A stretch of DNA of 64,000 nucleotides from Oreohelix idahoensis. Its lineage: Eukaryota; Mollusca; Gastropoda; Stylommatophora; Oreohelicidae. Shown in pieces: positions 1 through 9,051 of this stretch. The notes under the pieces are model-generated. The model saw only the letters and a list, made by a program, of their open reading frames with translations, had not been told where the DNA came from and made no database searches. The stretch is from contig JAMPIV010019091.1 of NCBI GenBank assembly GCA_024509875.1, positions 124,001-188,000 on the forward strand, in the 5' to 3' direction. Made by a program: the position numbers and the translations under genes. Position 1 is the stretch's first letter; each line of letters opens with the position of its first letter.

Positions 1-733
1 GACCTCCCCTTTCCAAGAAACAAACAAACAATAAAAATAAAAAAACAAACGAACTAAAAAAAAAACCAAAAAACAAACTAAAATGAAGTCTCTCAAAACT
101 GCCCTGCTATTAACAAGGTGAAAAGGGGTGAGAAAGCCCGGGGGTGTCCGAGATTACACCAAATCCACCAATTATCTGTCCAAATCCACCAATTATCTGT
201 CCAAATCCACCAACTATCTGCCATTAGCCATACAAGCACCCCATCAGACTACCCCTTTTCCTCACACCATGCTTATACATTAATTATAGTTCTTGTTATA
301 TACTGTTTTTACTATATTGTGCAATGCTCTAGGTCTATCTATTCTCAACGCCTGCTCCACAGTAATGGATGAGTTGCATGCCTGTAAATAATCTAATATT
401 GGTTTTCTCTGTTGTTTATAGGCTACTTCGTACATTTTTAATAGGAAATGCTCTAGGCCTTTATTATTTTTTTTTTTTTCTAGACACTCTGCATAGTAAG
501 GTTCTTCTGTTCTAAAATTGCCCATTCCTAGTTGCAATGTTATAACTATTGCTAGGAATTTTTAGTTCTCTACATACCTAACACGTTCTTGTTGGAGCCT
601 TGAACAATTTATATAGGCTATAGGCTAGGCCTACCTGATACTGATATAACCAACAACTCCATGTACATGGTAGATGGTTGAAAGAGGCGTGCTACAAAGA
701 AAAGTAGCAAACTCATTAATATAAAAAACCTAC
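1..733. other. Legumain intron 1 side sequence, no further exon seen
   Basis: This is downstream of the legumain exon 1 splice donor on the minus strand, so it should be intron. I looked on the minus strand for the next conserved legumain block (the region after the YRHQ motif) and did not find it. The stretch is AT-rich, with short A and T runs and a small minisatellite. Confidence 0.6.
157..219. repeat. 21-bp minisatellite, three units
   Basis: A 21-bp unit (AAATCCACCAATTATCTGTCC) is repeated three times head to tail; the third copy has two changes. It sits in presumed intron sequence. No function is visible. Confidence 0.85.
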
Positions 734-850
734 CTGATGTCTGTAGTTGTCGTAACCGTTTGATCCTGCTACCAGTAGAGCCCAGTGATCCTCTCCCACA
801 GCAGCAGTCACAATGCAAGCAACAAATGTAGCTAAAGCTAACACGACCAT
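734..850 (-). CDS. LGMN: Legumain (asparaginyl endopeptidase), first coding exon, partial gene
   Basis: Legumain is a lysosomal C13 cysteine protease that cleaves after asparagine. Seen here: reading the minus strand from ATG at 850-848 gives 39 codons. Residues 1-19 form a hydrophobic signal peptide (VLALATFVACIVTAAVG). They are followed by EDHWALLVAGSNGYDNYRHQ, matching the conserved mature N-terminus of the family (WxxLVAGSNGxxNYRHQ). The exon ends in CAG at 736-734, directly followed by a GTAGGT donor at 733-728, phase 0. The catalytic His and Cys lie in later exons outside the window. The frame is fully open with no disruption, so this looks like a live gene. Its upstream side ends 268 bp away at the left end of the hAT-1 transposon. 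Identification rests on the motif, signal peptide and splice site together. Confidence 0.88.
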
Positions 851-1117
851 TATTGCATGTTATGTGCAACAAACTGAACCTGACTGAAGCTACAGGGATC
901 TGAAAATGTTACAAAGTGGTTTCCAAAATTTCCCCGTCAAGGCTGTAAACGAAGACAAGAAATCAAAAGTTACTCCCCCTTACAAATCACGTGAATTGAA
1001 GTCAGGTGATTTTTTTTTTTTTGCCCGTCCCTTTTCTTGCTTGCAAATTGTGTCTGCTTTGTTACTTTACATTATGCCACGGAATGTCCTTAGTCTTTAG
1101 ACATTATTCATTCTGTC
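851..1117 (-). promoter_or_regulatory. Legumain 5' UTR / proximal promoter, 267 bp up to the transposon
   Basis: All the ancestral upstream sequence of the legumain exon that remains adjacent lies here, because hAT-1 begins at 1118. The stretch contains the palindrome TCACGTGA at 987-994, a T12 run near 1011-1022 and the ATTCTGTC target duplication at 1110-1117. I see no convincing TATA box. Promoter assignment is by position only. Confidence 0.45.
987..994. promoter_or_regulatory. TCACGTGA E-box (CLEAR-like)
   Basis: TCACGTGA is a perfect 8-bp palindrome about 137 bp upstream of the legumain ATG. It matches the core of the bHLH-zip (TFEB/MITF/USF) site, and TFEB-type CLEAR elements are typical of lysosomal genes. 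Function is inferred from sequence and position; an 8-mer can occur by chance. Confidence 0.4.
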
Positions 1118-1523
1118 CAGTGTTGCCACAGCGGGGTATTTCTTACTAGATCTGGGCGTTTTGGCTCCCGTCTGGGTATCTGGGTATTTTTTTTCCAAAT
1201 CTGCATTAATCTGGGTATATTTGACAATTGGCATTTACAATGTATGTATATTCTGTGCACTGAGCATTATACATTATATTTATATTATAATTAAATGTAA
1301 AACATTATGTGCTATATATTTTTATTCCACTTAAATTTAATTCTTGTTTTAACCACATCAATGACGATGTTTTTTGACTCGTTTACATCAGCTATCTATT
1401 TCATATTATTCTGTTAATGGCTGTCATCTACAATACTCAGTCATTTTTGCGATGTGTTTTAAAGTATTCTTTTTAAATTTTAGACTTAAGCGATGATGAA
1501 GGTACGCTAGATAGTGGTGCAGC

Positions 1524-2632
1524 ATGACGACACACACGCCACAGCGTAAAAAAAGAGAAGCCATGGTATCAGCAGGCTTTTTGTGAGGAATGGCTATCAG
1601 ATAGCGAACTGAAGGATTGGATAAAGCCGGACTCTGGCAATCGCTATGCTGCGATTTGTACGGTCTGTTCCTGTACATTAACTAATGCCAACAAAAACAG
1701 CTTTATTGACACATAAAAGCACACAGAAGCACATGAAAAACTTTGAAGCCAAAAGCAAAACTCTGAACATTAGCAAGTTTTTCATCAAACCAAAAGAGCC
1801 CTGTCTCCAAGACAAAATTGCTAAAGCGGAGATACTGTTGTCGGCTTTAATGACAGAACATAATACTCCGTTTTCGCAAGCTGATCACTTGATTGAATGT
1901 TGCAAGCAGATGTTTCCAGACAGCACAATTGCTCAAAAAATGTCACCGAAGCGCACCAAGGCTGCCTATGTGATACAGTACGGCATTGCTCATTTTGAGC
2001 GGCTTGAAGTTATAAACATTTGCAGAAATCAGAAATTTTCTATAATCGTTGATGAGAGTACTGATGTCTCTACGAATCAGATGTTGACAGTCGTTGTGCG
2101 ATTCTGTGACACAAAAACAAGAAAAGTAGTTGATTCACTGTTAGATCTCATTGAGGTGGAGGATGGGATGGTCTTGGCATGTTTACAGCTGTTAAGAAAT
2201 TGTTGAGCACGCGTGCAGTCCCGCTTAGTAACGTCATTGGTTTTGCTGCAGACAACTGTGCCACTATGATGGGGACTGCAAGTGGTTTACAGGCACAGCT
2301 GAAGAAAGAGATTTCACATGTCTTCACATTTCGGCTGTGTTTGTCATTCCTTGTACAAATGCTGCCGGCAACCACCTACCATCTTGGCTTGAAATTTTCA
2401 TAAAGAGTGTCTGCTTCTATTTTTCGCGTAGTAGTAAAAGAAATCTACAGTTCCAGTTAATACAAGATGTAGTTCAGGCCCTGAAACATAAAGTGTTGAA
2501 GCTGTGTGAAACACGCTGGCTGTCCAAAGCTTCAGTGGACAACGTCGACGGTGCGGGGCAAATCCTGCAGACGATGAACACTGTTGGCACGAAGCACATG
2601 CTTCTATTTGTCGGCTACATACTGGGTAAAGT
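1524..2632 (+). pseudogene. hAT-1 transposase, N-terminal and central part (broken)
   Basis: This is a transposase of the hAT group that gave rise to ZBED/ZNF862-like proteins. After an ATG at 1524 there is a BED-like zinc-finger stretch (KDWIKPDSGN, then CTVC) with an internal stop near 1715 and a one-base shift in an A run near 1550. An open segment from 1685 contains the hAT catalytic-core signature FSIIVDESTDVSTNQML. A further frameshift near 2180 leads to GFAADNCATMMGTASG, the second conserved acidic block, and then to LCETRWLSKASVDNV, also typical of hAT. The segment stops at the gypsy-1 insertion. It is not functional as it stands. The same protein resumes at 28360, 33401 and 36770. 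Confidence 0.88.
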
Positions 2633-3139
2633 TGTTACGGTATTTTATTGAAGTCGTCTGCTATGGTTGGCAGTGTGCTATTTCTAGGGTCACAGCATTT
2701 AATATAATTTGATGTTAAGAATTCACGGACTACTGAACGCTATGTACACGATCGATTTGTGACGTGTTAGCGTTGATAGGTCACGCACCGTGACTTAGAT
2801 ACGATACCCTTTTTACGTTGACCGTCAAGCTGTGAAGACGCGTCCTATATCCGTCCAGTGTTGGGCATTGTATTGCCGCATATATGTATATTTACTTCGA
2901 AGTAGGGACTCAGGGTCAGTCCAAAGTTATGTGAATCAAATAAGATAATAAGGTTAGTATATAACCGACTTCAAGGAAAGATTATTAACCAGTCCATAAT
3001 ATTATATTCGTCAGACTCATACGCTCACTGTCGGCTGTTGGAATCCCCAACCGCGCGTGCATATAGCTATGCTGTTCTGTCTATACTAATTCATTTACTG
3101 GACACGGACTGAGAATATTATATGGATTCAAATGTACTC

Positions 3140-3583
3140 CTTCTTTAGCCTAAACAACATCTGGAAGTCCTCCCAGTACAGCACAAGCACAAAATTAAGA
3201 TTATATCAGAGCTGTGTGCTTTCTGTGCTTCTCTATGGTGCGGAATGCTGGAGAGTTACAGAGAAGGAAATGACGAAATTGTCCTCTTTTCACACAACAT
3301 GCCTAAGAAAAATTCACCGAATCTTTTGGCCGAATACCATCACTAACCAAGATCTGCTTACTCGTAGCAAGCAAGAGGACATGCACACCATCATAGCTGG
3401 CAGACGCTGGAGCTGGGTTGGCCATGTCCTCAGAAGAGACCCCGATGCCATCACAAGAACAGCTATGCTTTGGACCCCTGAAGGAAAACGAAAGAGAGGC
3501 CGACCAAAAACAACCTGGCGGAGGACTGTGGAGGCTGAGGTGCAAAGAATGAACCAGGGTTGGGGCACTGTACGAAGGATGGC
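3140..3583 (+). pseudogene. LINE-A copy 2, 5'-truncated RT C-terminal region, left part
   Basis: This encodes the C-terminal tail of an APE-type LINE polyprotein: LNNIWKSSQYSTSTK, then LLYGAECWRVTEKEM, WSWVGHVLRRDP and KRKRGRPKTTWRRTV. It is nearly identical to the full LINE-A at 28.5-33.4 kb. The reading frame is interrupted by gypsy-2 after GTVRRMA and resumes at 12904. The 5' end is truncated at its insertion point in the gypsy-1 LTR, as is usual for target-primed reverse transcription. Confidence 0.9.
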
Positions 3584-5841
3584 TGTAGTGAAATTGACAG
3601 AGATACAACGGTAAAATACCTCCAAGGATAACATATAAGGATAAAAAAACATAATGCGTAGGCTGCTGATGTACATGATCGCCTAGACCGCGGGTCATCA
3701 TCCTCCATAATAATTGACTTGCTAGGCAGGAGGGGAACGGCGGATCAAAAAGGAAAAAAATATGACTGGAAAGATTGCGTGAGACTAGAAAGGCTAAGGA
3801 GACGCAATTGGGGGGGGGGGGGGACGGAGAAAAGTCACGTTTCCCAAGTTGACATAAAAAGTAAGCAACTCGACAGAAGGGACCATAGATATGTTACGCC
3901 ACAGTCGTTTATTGGACGCTTTTGCGCGATACCAAGCCCTTGATTTGAATTCAGCGGCTAAAACGCAGATGTTTGGAATATTACAAAATTTAAAAAGTAC
4001 TTTTTTCTTAATATTAATGTTAGGAATATAAAAATTAGCTGGCCGGATGGCCCATTCTGAGCAGTGAACTAATATGGTCTTAATTTTACAGACGGATAGA
4101 TAATATTGAAGATAATGACAAAAGACAGTGTTGTTCACATCATCGACAGACTGTATTGAATCTAAAAGTGTCGCTAATTGCACAAAAAAACACGACCTTG
4201 AGACGCAGGTGTTCAAATCTACGTAGTATGGAAGAGAGGGACATTGGTGGTAGCTGTGTCTAAATATAATTTTTAACGACAAAATTTTGGAGGGGAGAGA
4301 AAGGTTGGTTCAAAAATCAAGTACATTTTGTTGAAACACAAGTAGAGACGGACAGACTAACAGATAACCATCCATACTTGACTGAAGCATGACTGAAATG
4401 ACTTTAGTGTAGGAAATTTGAATTTAAAATAAACCTAGGCAGTGATTGGCCACAGACAATCATATCATTAGCGCTCAGACGCGAAAGTGGGGCCATTCTT
4501 CAATAGTTGTTCAGTGATAGACACAGATTTTAAAGTGTGGTGATTTCCATATGAAAGAAAGTGAAAGAAATTTAGGGACGCCATACTATAGCCAGCAGCT
4601 CAGCTGAGTTTTGCTAGCAATTCTGTGTTATTTATTCATAATCTGGTAAGATTGAAATTATTTCCTTATATATTTTGAATATTGTTTCATGTTCGAGTGA
4701 TTTGATACTGCCATATCGAAATCTAGCCTTACAAACAAGTAGGGATTTGCTCTAGACCCCCCGCCCTAGTCAGGGTCTAGGGACCAACAATGTACATAAA
4801 CTCCAGCAAGGATTATGCAAGACAGATCAAGTGTTGAGAATAATGAAACATATTACCTATCCTCTTTTAGGGCAGAAAACTAATAAATATTTTTCAGAAT
4901 CTATGGTCTGGGAGGATCTATCTGATGTAAAACCACCATGGTAAATGTGCTGTTTGGTCAGAGAGATCTGACCTGTCTGTATGATGTGGTTGTTGTGTCA
5001 GTGTTGTGTCCAGACGTGGGTAGAGAATAGATTTTGACACATGGCCCATACTTTGATTGCAGAGCTGTGAGTTTCTGTTGTCAACAAAGCAGTGTCTATT
5101 CAGTTGGTGACTTTACTCGAGTGTATCTGTGCAGTACTTGTGACAGAGACCACCATTATTGCCCGCCAGCACGGAGAGGTGGGACCACCTGATTTCAGCA
5201 CCAGAGCTACAACTACAAGATGAGTGAGCCTCTGGTCTGCTGGACATTCACCAACGCTTGGTAGTTACTAATATCCCCATAAAAATTCCCACCATTTTCT
5301 GGACACTGTGTAGTCAATATAGACAGGTGTGATGAGGCCACCCCAACAGCACAAACATTAACTATCCTCCCAAGTAGATGACTACTAGAACATTTTAATA
5401 AAACTAACTGGTATAGTACATATATATGTACACTATTGCATTTATGATATAATATTCCATGCATTTCTTTCATAATCTCTAAATCCTTTTAAGTTCTGGT
5501 CAACCTAAAAAATTGATCCAGAACAAAATAAATGTAATTCTATCAAAAAATTTTACACACGTGAGTTAGTTCAGTGTATTTTAACATTTATTAATATTAT
5601 TAGTCTTGTTAAATATCTGTGGGTATATCTATAACCTATTACACCACACTACATATCATAACCCTAGACACTTTACGTAGCCACATTCATTAAAAAAAAT
5701 TAAGTGTGAGGTCGTAGTGGTAGCAAGAAAGGCCTTCTGACAATTCTCAACTACATTTTATCTCAGGAGCCTTCACAGCTGGCCTCATACAATTACATTT
5801 AGTAATATCAACATCATACAATATCATCAAACACCACTACA
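3584..5841 (+). repeat. Gypsy-2 5' LTR
   Basis: Starts TGTAGTGAAATTGAC and ends AACACCACTACA, with a 7-bp terminal inverted repeat TGTAGTG/CACTACA. It contains a G14 run at 3810-3823, the palindrome CTCAGCTGAG near 4600 and a stem-loop at 4956-4973. Its 3' portion (TTCACAGCTGGCCTCAT) is shared with the solo LTRs in the right half of the window. Confidence 0.95.
4956..4973. promoter_or_regulatory. Perfect stem-loop in gypsy-2 LTR
   Basis: GGTCAGA-GAGA-TCTGACC forms a 7-bp perfect stem with a GAGA loop. The identical 18-mer is at 12013-12030 (3' LTR) and at 44087-44104 in an otherwise diverged solo LTR. Conservation across diverged LTRs suggests a functional RNA or DNA element. The function is unknown. 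Confidence 0.5.
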
Positions 5842-5846
5842 TATAT

Positions 5847-5864
5847 TGGGGTCTTGTCCGGGGA
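5847..5864 (+). promoter_or_regulatory. Gypsy-2 primer-binding site, tRNA-Pro-like
   Basis: TGGGGTCTTGTCCGGGGA begins five bases after the 5' LTR. It resembles the tRNA-Pro 3'-end complement used by some retroelements (TGGGGGCTCGTCCGGG) with two mismatches and one inserted G. The tRNA identity is inferred from memory of that consensus. Confidence 0.6.
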
Positions 5865-6108
5865 TAATTAGCCCAACAGTAATATTAGGATCTCCTGGTG
5901 GGAGAAATAAAAGTAGGGAAATAAATTGTAAAATTCCCTTTAACATTAAAAGTGTCCCTGCAGATAAAAGTTGGTGAATCTTCACAGCCAGTAATAATTA
6001 ATTAGTTAACTGGTTAGTTAGAATTGGTTAGACTATAGTCATAAGAAGTACTTAGTGTATTTACTGGTTAGAGATTTAGCTTGTATATTAGTATATTGTC
6101 TAAAAAGT
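5865..6108 (+). other. Gypsy-2 leader between primer site and Gag
   Basis: This untranslated leader is AT-rich and contains repeated TTAGTTAACTGGTTAGTTAG-like motifs just before the Gag ATG. Dimerisation or packaging signals would be expected here but cannot be identified by eye. Confidence 0.5.
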
Positions 6109-9051
6109 ATGGCGGAGCTGGCAAAATTTAGATCAGCTGCTGTGCTCACCGCGAAGGAGATGGGAATGGATGGTCAAATTTTAATTCAATACGTAACGGT
6201 TGAATGTGATAAATATATTGAACGGGAAGAAAGGAGATTAGAAAAAGAGGCTGAAAGAAAATTAGAGGCTGAAAGGTTAGCTGAAGAAAAGAGGTTAAAA
6301 ATTGAGGCTGAGACAAAGAGGCTGCAGATTGAGGCAGAAGAAAAACGACAGCAAAGGGAGGCAGAAGAAAAACGACAGCAAAGGGAGGCAGAAGAAAAAC
6401 GACAGCAAAGGGAGGCAGAAGAAAAACAACAGCAAAGGGAGGCAGAAGAAAAAAGGTTGACTGCCGAAAGGGAGGCAGAAGATAGAAGGTTGCAGAGGGA
6501 GCACGAATTACGACTAAGGGAGCTGGAATTACAAGGCCCGGCTCCTGAAAATGGTGCCAGCCCTTTTGCCTCAGATGCTACGCCCAGTCTGGGAGCCTCA
6601 AACTCAGCTATGGGGTTTCATTTAGACCATTTTGTTGAAAAAGACGATGACATAGAGGGGTACCTAGGACGTTTTGAGTTATTAGCTACTACATATGGGT
6701 TAGAGAGAGAGAGGTGGAGCTTAAAGCTATCACAAGGATTGAGAGGTACTTCTTATGAAGTATTTGCTAAAATGAACAGGGAAGACCAAGACAATTATGA
6801 CATGTTAAAGCAGGCTTTGTTATTAAGATACGAGAAGAATGGTGAATTTTATCGTAAGAAATTTAGAAATGCCAAACTGTTGTCTGGGGAGACATACCAC
6901 CAATTCTCTGCTAGACTAGAAACCTATTTGGAGAAATGGACGGCTCTGGGGAAGACCCAAGATCTTAAAGAAATGATCATGATTGAGCAATTGAGAGAGT
7001 CCATGGCTCCAGACATGAGAAAATTTCTCATGGAACAAGGTGCAGAGAAGTTGGGGGAAATTTTAAATGTTGCTGAGAGGTATCAGGCAGCCCAGGCAGA
7101 GGTAAGTGGTGCTAAAAAGAAGCACATAGACAATTTTAAAGCTCCACAGCAATTTAATAAATTTGATAATAGAGAGCAGGGAAATAAAGGTAGGACAAAC
7201 TTTGAGCGGCCAAGAAATGACTATCGCGACAGAAACTCACAGTTCAATGACCAAAAGTTCAATGAAAGAAAACCGTTGAACCAAGGGAAAAGATGGTGTA
7301 AATGGTGCAAGAAGGATAACCATAACACCGAATTTAGTAGAAGGAAACCTTCAAACATTGCTGCAATGAAGTCGGGGACGCAAAGATTAAAGGTTAATCC
7401 TAAGGAGCAACAGGAACCTTATCACCCCCCAGTTTGTGAGGATGTTATTTGTAATGGGGTCACCATAAGGTGCCTTTATGATACAGGTTTGGATTATGAT
7501 TCAGTTGTGAAGTCTAGCCTAGTGGACCCAAGTCAGTATACCACAGAAACAGTGGAAATACAAGGGGCGACTAAGGACATACCACTCATGACACTTCCCA
7601 TCGCAAGGATAACGGTGAAAACTCGCTATGTGGAAGGAGAAATCAGAGCAGCAGTGATAGATGAACCAATCTACCCTCTGATATTGGGGTGTAGATACGT
7701 CTTCTTGGGGAATCCCGAGAAACCTGTGATCATGGCGACAGTGCAGACCAGGTCACAGAAGAAGGAGGAAGAAGGTGAACCTATAAATGCTCATCCAGAG
7801 GAGATGAGGAAGGCGCAGGCTGAGGATAGGACACTCAAGCCCTGTTTTAAAAAATTGCCCAAATGCCACACACCTCCGAGCAAGGGGGAATATTTCATGA
7901 AGAACAAACTCTTATACAGGAAGGCCGGAACTGGAACAAATGGTCACAACCAGCTGGTTCTTCCCACTTCATATAGAGATAAAGTGATGGAACTCGGGCA
8001 TGCGATTCCCTTCAGTGGTCACATGGGGATCAGCGCCACAGGACAGCGTATAGCTTGTCATTACTTCTGGCCAGGGATAACGGAGGATATAAAAAGATAT
8101 GTCAAATCCTGCCCAGTATGTCAAAGGGTAGCTCCAAAGCACTGGACTGCTCCTGCAACTCTAGGGGAAATGCCCATAGTGGGAACACCTTTTGAGAGGG
8201 TTGCAGTGGATATTGTAGGACCTCTCACTCGGACCAAGAGGAGGAACAGTTACATCCTTACTCTGGTGGACACTTGTTCTATGTGGGGAGAGGCGGTAGC
8301 CCTGCCATCAATTGATTCAAAACATGTAGCAGAGGCACTACTTACAATATTTACCCGATTAGGATTCCCGCATCAAATCTTGACGGATAATGGTTCTCAG
8401 TTCAAGGGGAAACTAACGGAAGAAGTTTTTAAGCTATTTCAAGCCAGGCACTTTCATTGTAGTCCGTACCATCCACAAGGGAACGGCCAGGTAGAGAGGT
8501 TCAACGGGACTCTCATTTCTATCCTGAGAAAGCTGGCACACGAAAAACCGGATCTGTGGGATCAATTCCTGCCCGCCGCATTGTTTGCGTACCGGGAGGT
8601 ACCACATAGTTCAACCGGGATGGCTCCCGCTACTCTGCTATTTGGGAGACCAATAAAAGGTCCTTTAGAAGCTTTATTAAGGACCTGGACAGATGAGAAA
8701 GCGGAAGAGACTGTTACCTCATCGTATCAATATGTGAACGAACTGACCACTCGTTTGAAAGCTGGATGGAAACTGGCAAATGATAATTTGAAACAAGCCA
8801 GGAAGAAACATGCAGCATATTTTAATAGGAAGGCAAAGGACAGGGAACTGGCAGTCGGAGAGAAGGTGCTGCTTCTACTACCCGGAAGCCAGAATAAATT
8901 ACAAATTGGTTGGCAAGGTCCATATACGGTTCTAGAGAAGGTGTCTAGAACAAATAATAAAATTGACAAAAAGGGGAAGGAAAAAGTTTATCATGTAAAC
9001 CTGTTAAAGAAGTATCTGGACAGACCACTCCAGGAAAGCACCCCTTATTGA
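6109..9051 (+). CDS. Gypsy-2 ORF1: Gag-protease-integrase polyprotein
   Basis: This polyprotein of 980 residues starts at the ATG at 6109 (MAELAKFRS); the open frame extends 18 codons upstream without an ATG. Residues about 35-145 form a charged coiled coil containing four copies of a 9-residue unit (REAEEKRQQ). Residues about 175-325 resemble a SCAN/retrotransposon-gag fold (YLGRFELLA, ...HQFSARLETYLEKW). A zinc knuckle at 397-410 keeps C397, C400 and H405 but has serine where the fourth ligand should be. The aspartic protease motif YDTG has its Asp at 458. Integrase follows: an HHCC zinc-binding domain (GHMG...CPVCQRV), then catalytic D701, D760 and E796 (spacing D-58-D-35-E). The C-terminus has a GPYTV/VYHVNLLKKY tail typical of gypsy integrases. 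There are no internal stops. It overlaps ORF2 by four bases. Confidence 0.93.
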   Translation: MAELAKFRSAAVLTAKEMGMDGQILIQYVTVECDKYIEREERRLEKEAERKLEAERLAEEKRLKIEAETKRLQIEAEEKRQQREAEEKRQQREAEEKRQQREAEEKQQQREAEEKRLTAEREAEDRRLQREHELRLRELELQGPAPENGASPFASDATPSLGASNSAMGFHLDHFVEKDDDIEGYLGRFELLATTYGLERERWSLKLSQGLRGTSYEVFAKMNREDQDNYDMLKQALLLRYEKNGEFYRKKFRNAKLLSGETYHQFSARLETYLEKWTALGKTQDLKEMIMIEQLRESMAPDMRKFLMEQGAEKLGEILNVAERYQAAQAEVSGAKKKHIDNFKAPQQFNKFDNREQGNKGRTNFERPRNDYRDRNSQFNDQKFNERKPLNQGKRWCKWCKKDNHNTEFSRRKPSNIAAMKSGTQRLKVNPKEQQEPYHPPVCEDVICNGVTIRCLYDTGLDYDSVVKSSLVDPSQYTTETVEIQGATKDIPLMTLPIARITVKTRYVEGEIRAAVIDEPIYPLILGCRYVFLGNPEKPVIMATVQTRSQKKEEEGEPINAHPEEMRKAQAEDRTLKPCFKKLPKCHTPPSKGEYFMKNKLLYRKAGTGTNGHNQLVLPTSYRDKVMELGHAIPFSGHMGISATGQRIACHYFWPGITEDIKRYVKSCPVCQRVAPKHWTAPATLGEMPIVGTPFERVAVDIVGPLTRTKRRNSYILTLVDTCSMWGEAVALPSIDSKHVAEALLTIFTRLGFPHQILTDNGSQFKGKLTEEVFKLFQARHFHCSPYHPQGNGQVERFNGTLISILRKLAHEKPDLWDQFLPAALFAYREVPHSSTGMAPATLLFGRPIKGPLEALLRTWTDEKAEETVTSSYQYVNELTTRLKAGWKLANDNLKQARKKHAAYFNRKAKDRELAVGEKVLLLLPGSQNKLQIGWQGPYTVLEKVSRTNNKIDKKGKEKVYHVNLLKKYLDRPLQESTPY
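6331..6450 (+). repeat. 27-bp in-frame tandem repeat inside gypsy-2 Gag
   Basis: The unit AGGCAGAAGAAAAACGACAG plus seven bases is repeated about four times, encoding the REAEEKRQQ heptad-like coiled-coil unit. Copies are almost identical, with one R-to-Q change, so the coiled coil probably grew by recent tandem duplication. Confidence 0.85.

Noticed and set aside
280..537. 85-codon minus-strand open frame in the legumain intron side
   Set aside because: It does not match legumain exon 2, has no recognisable motif and low-complexity K/N-rich parts; chance open frame.
5213..5473. Identical 86-codon minus-strand frames at 5213-5473 and 12270-12530
   Set aside because: They are identical only because they lie in the two gypsy-2 LTRs; no protein family, so not called.
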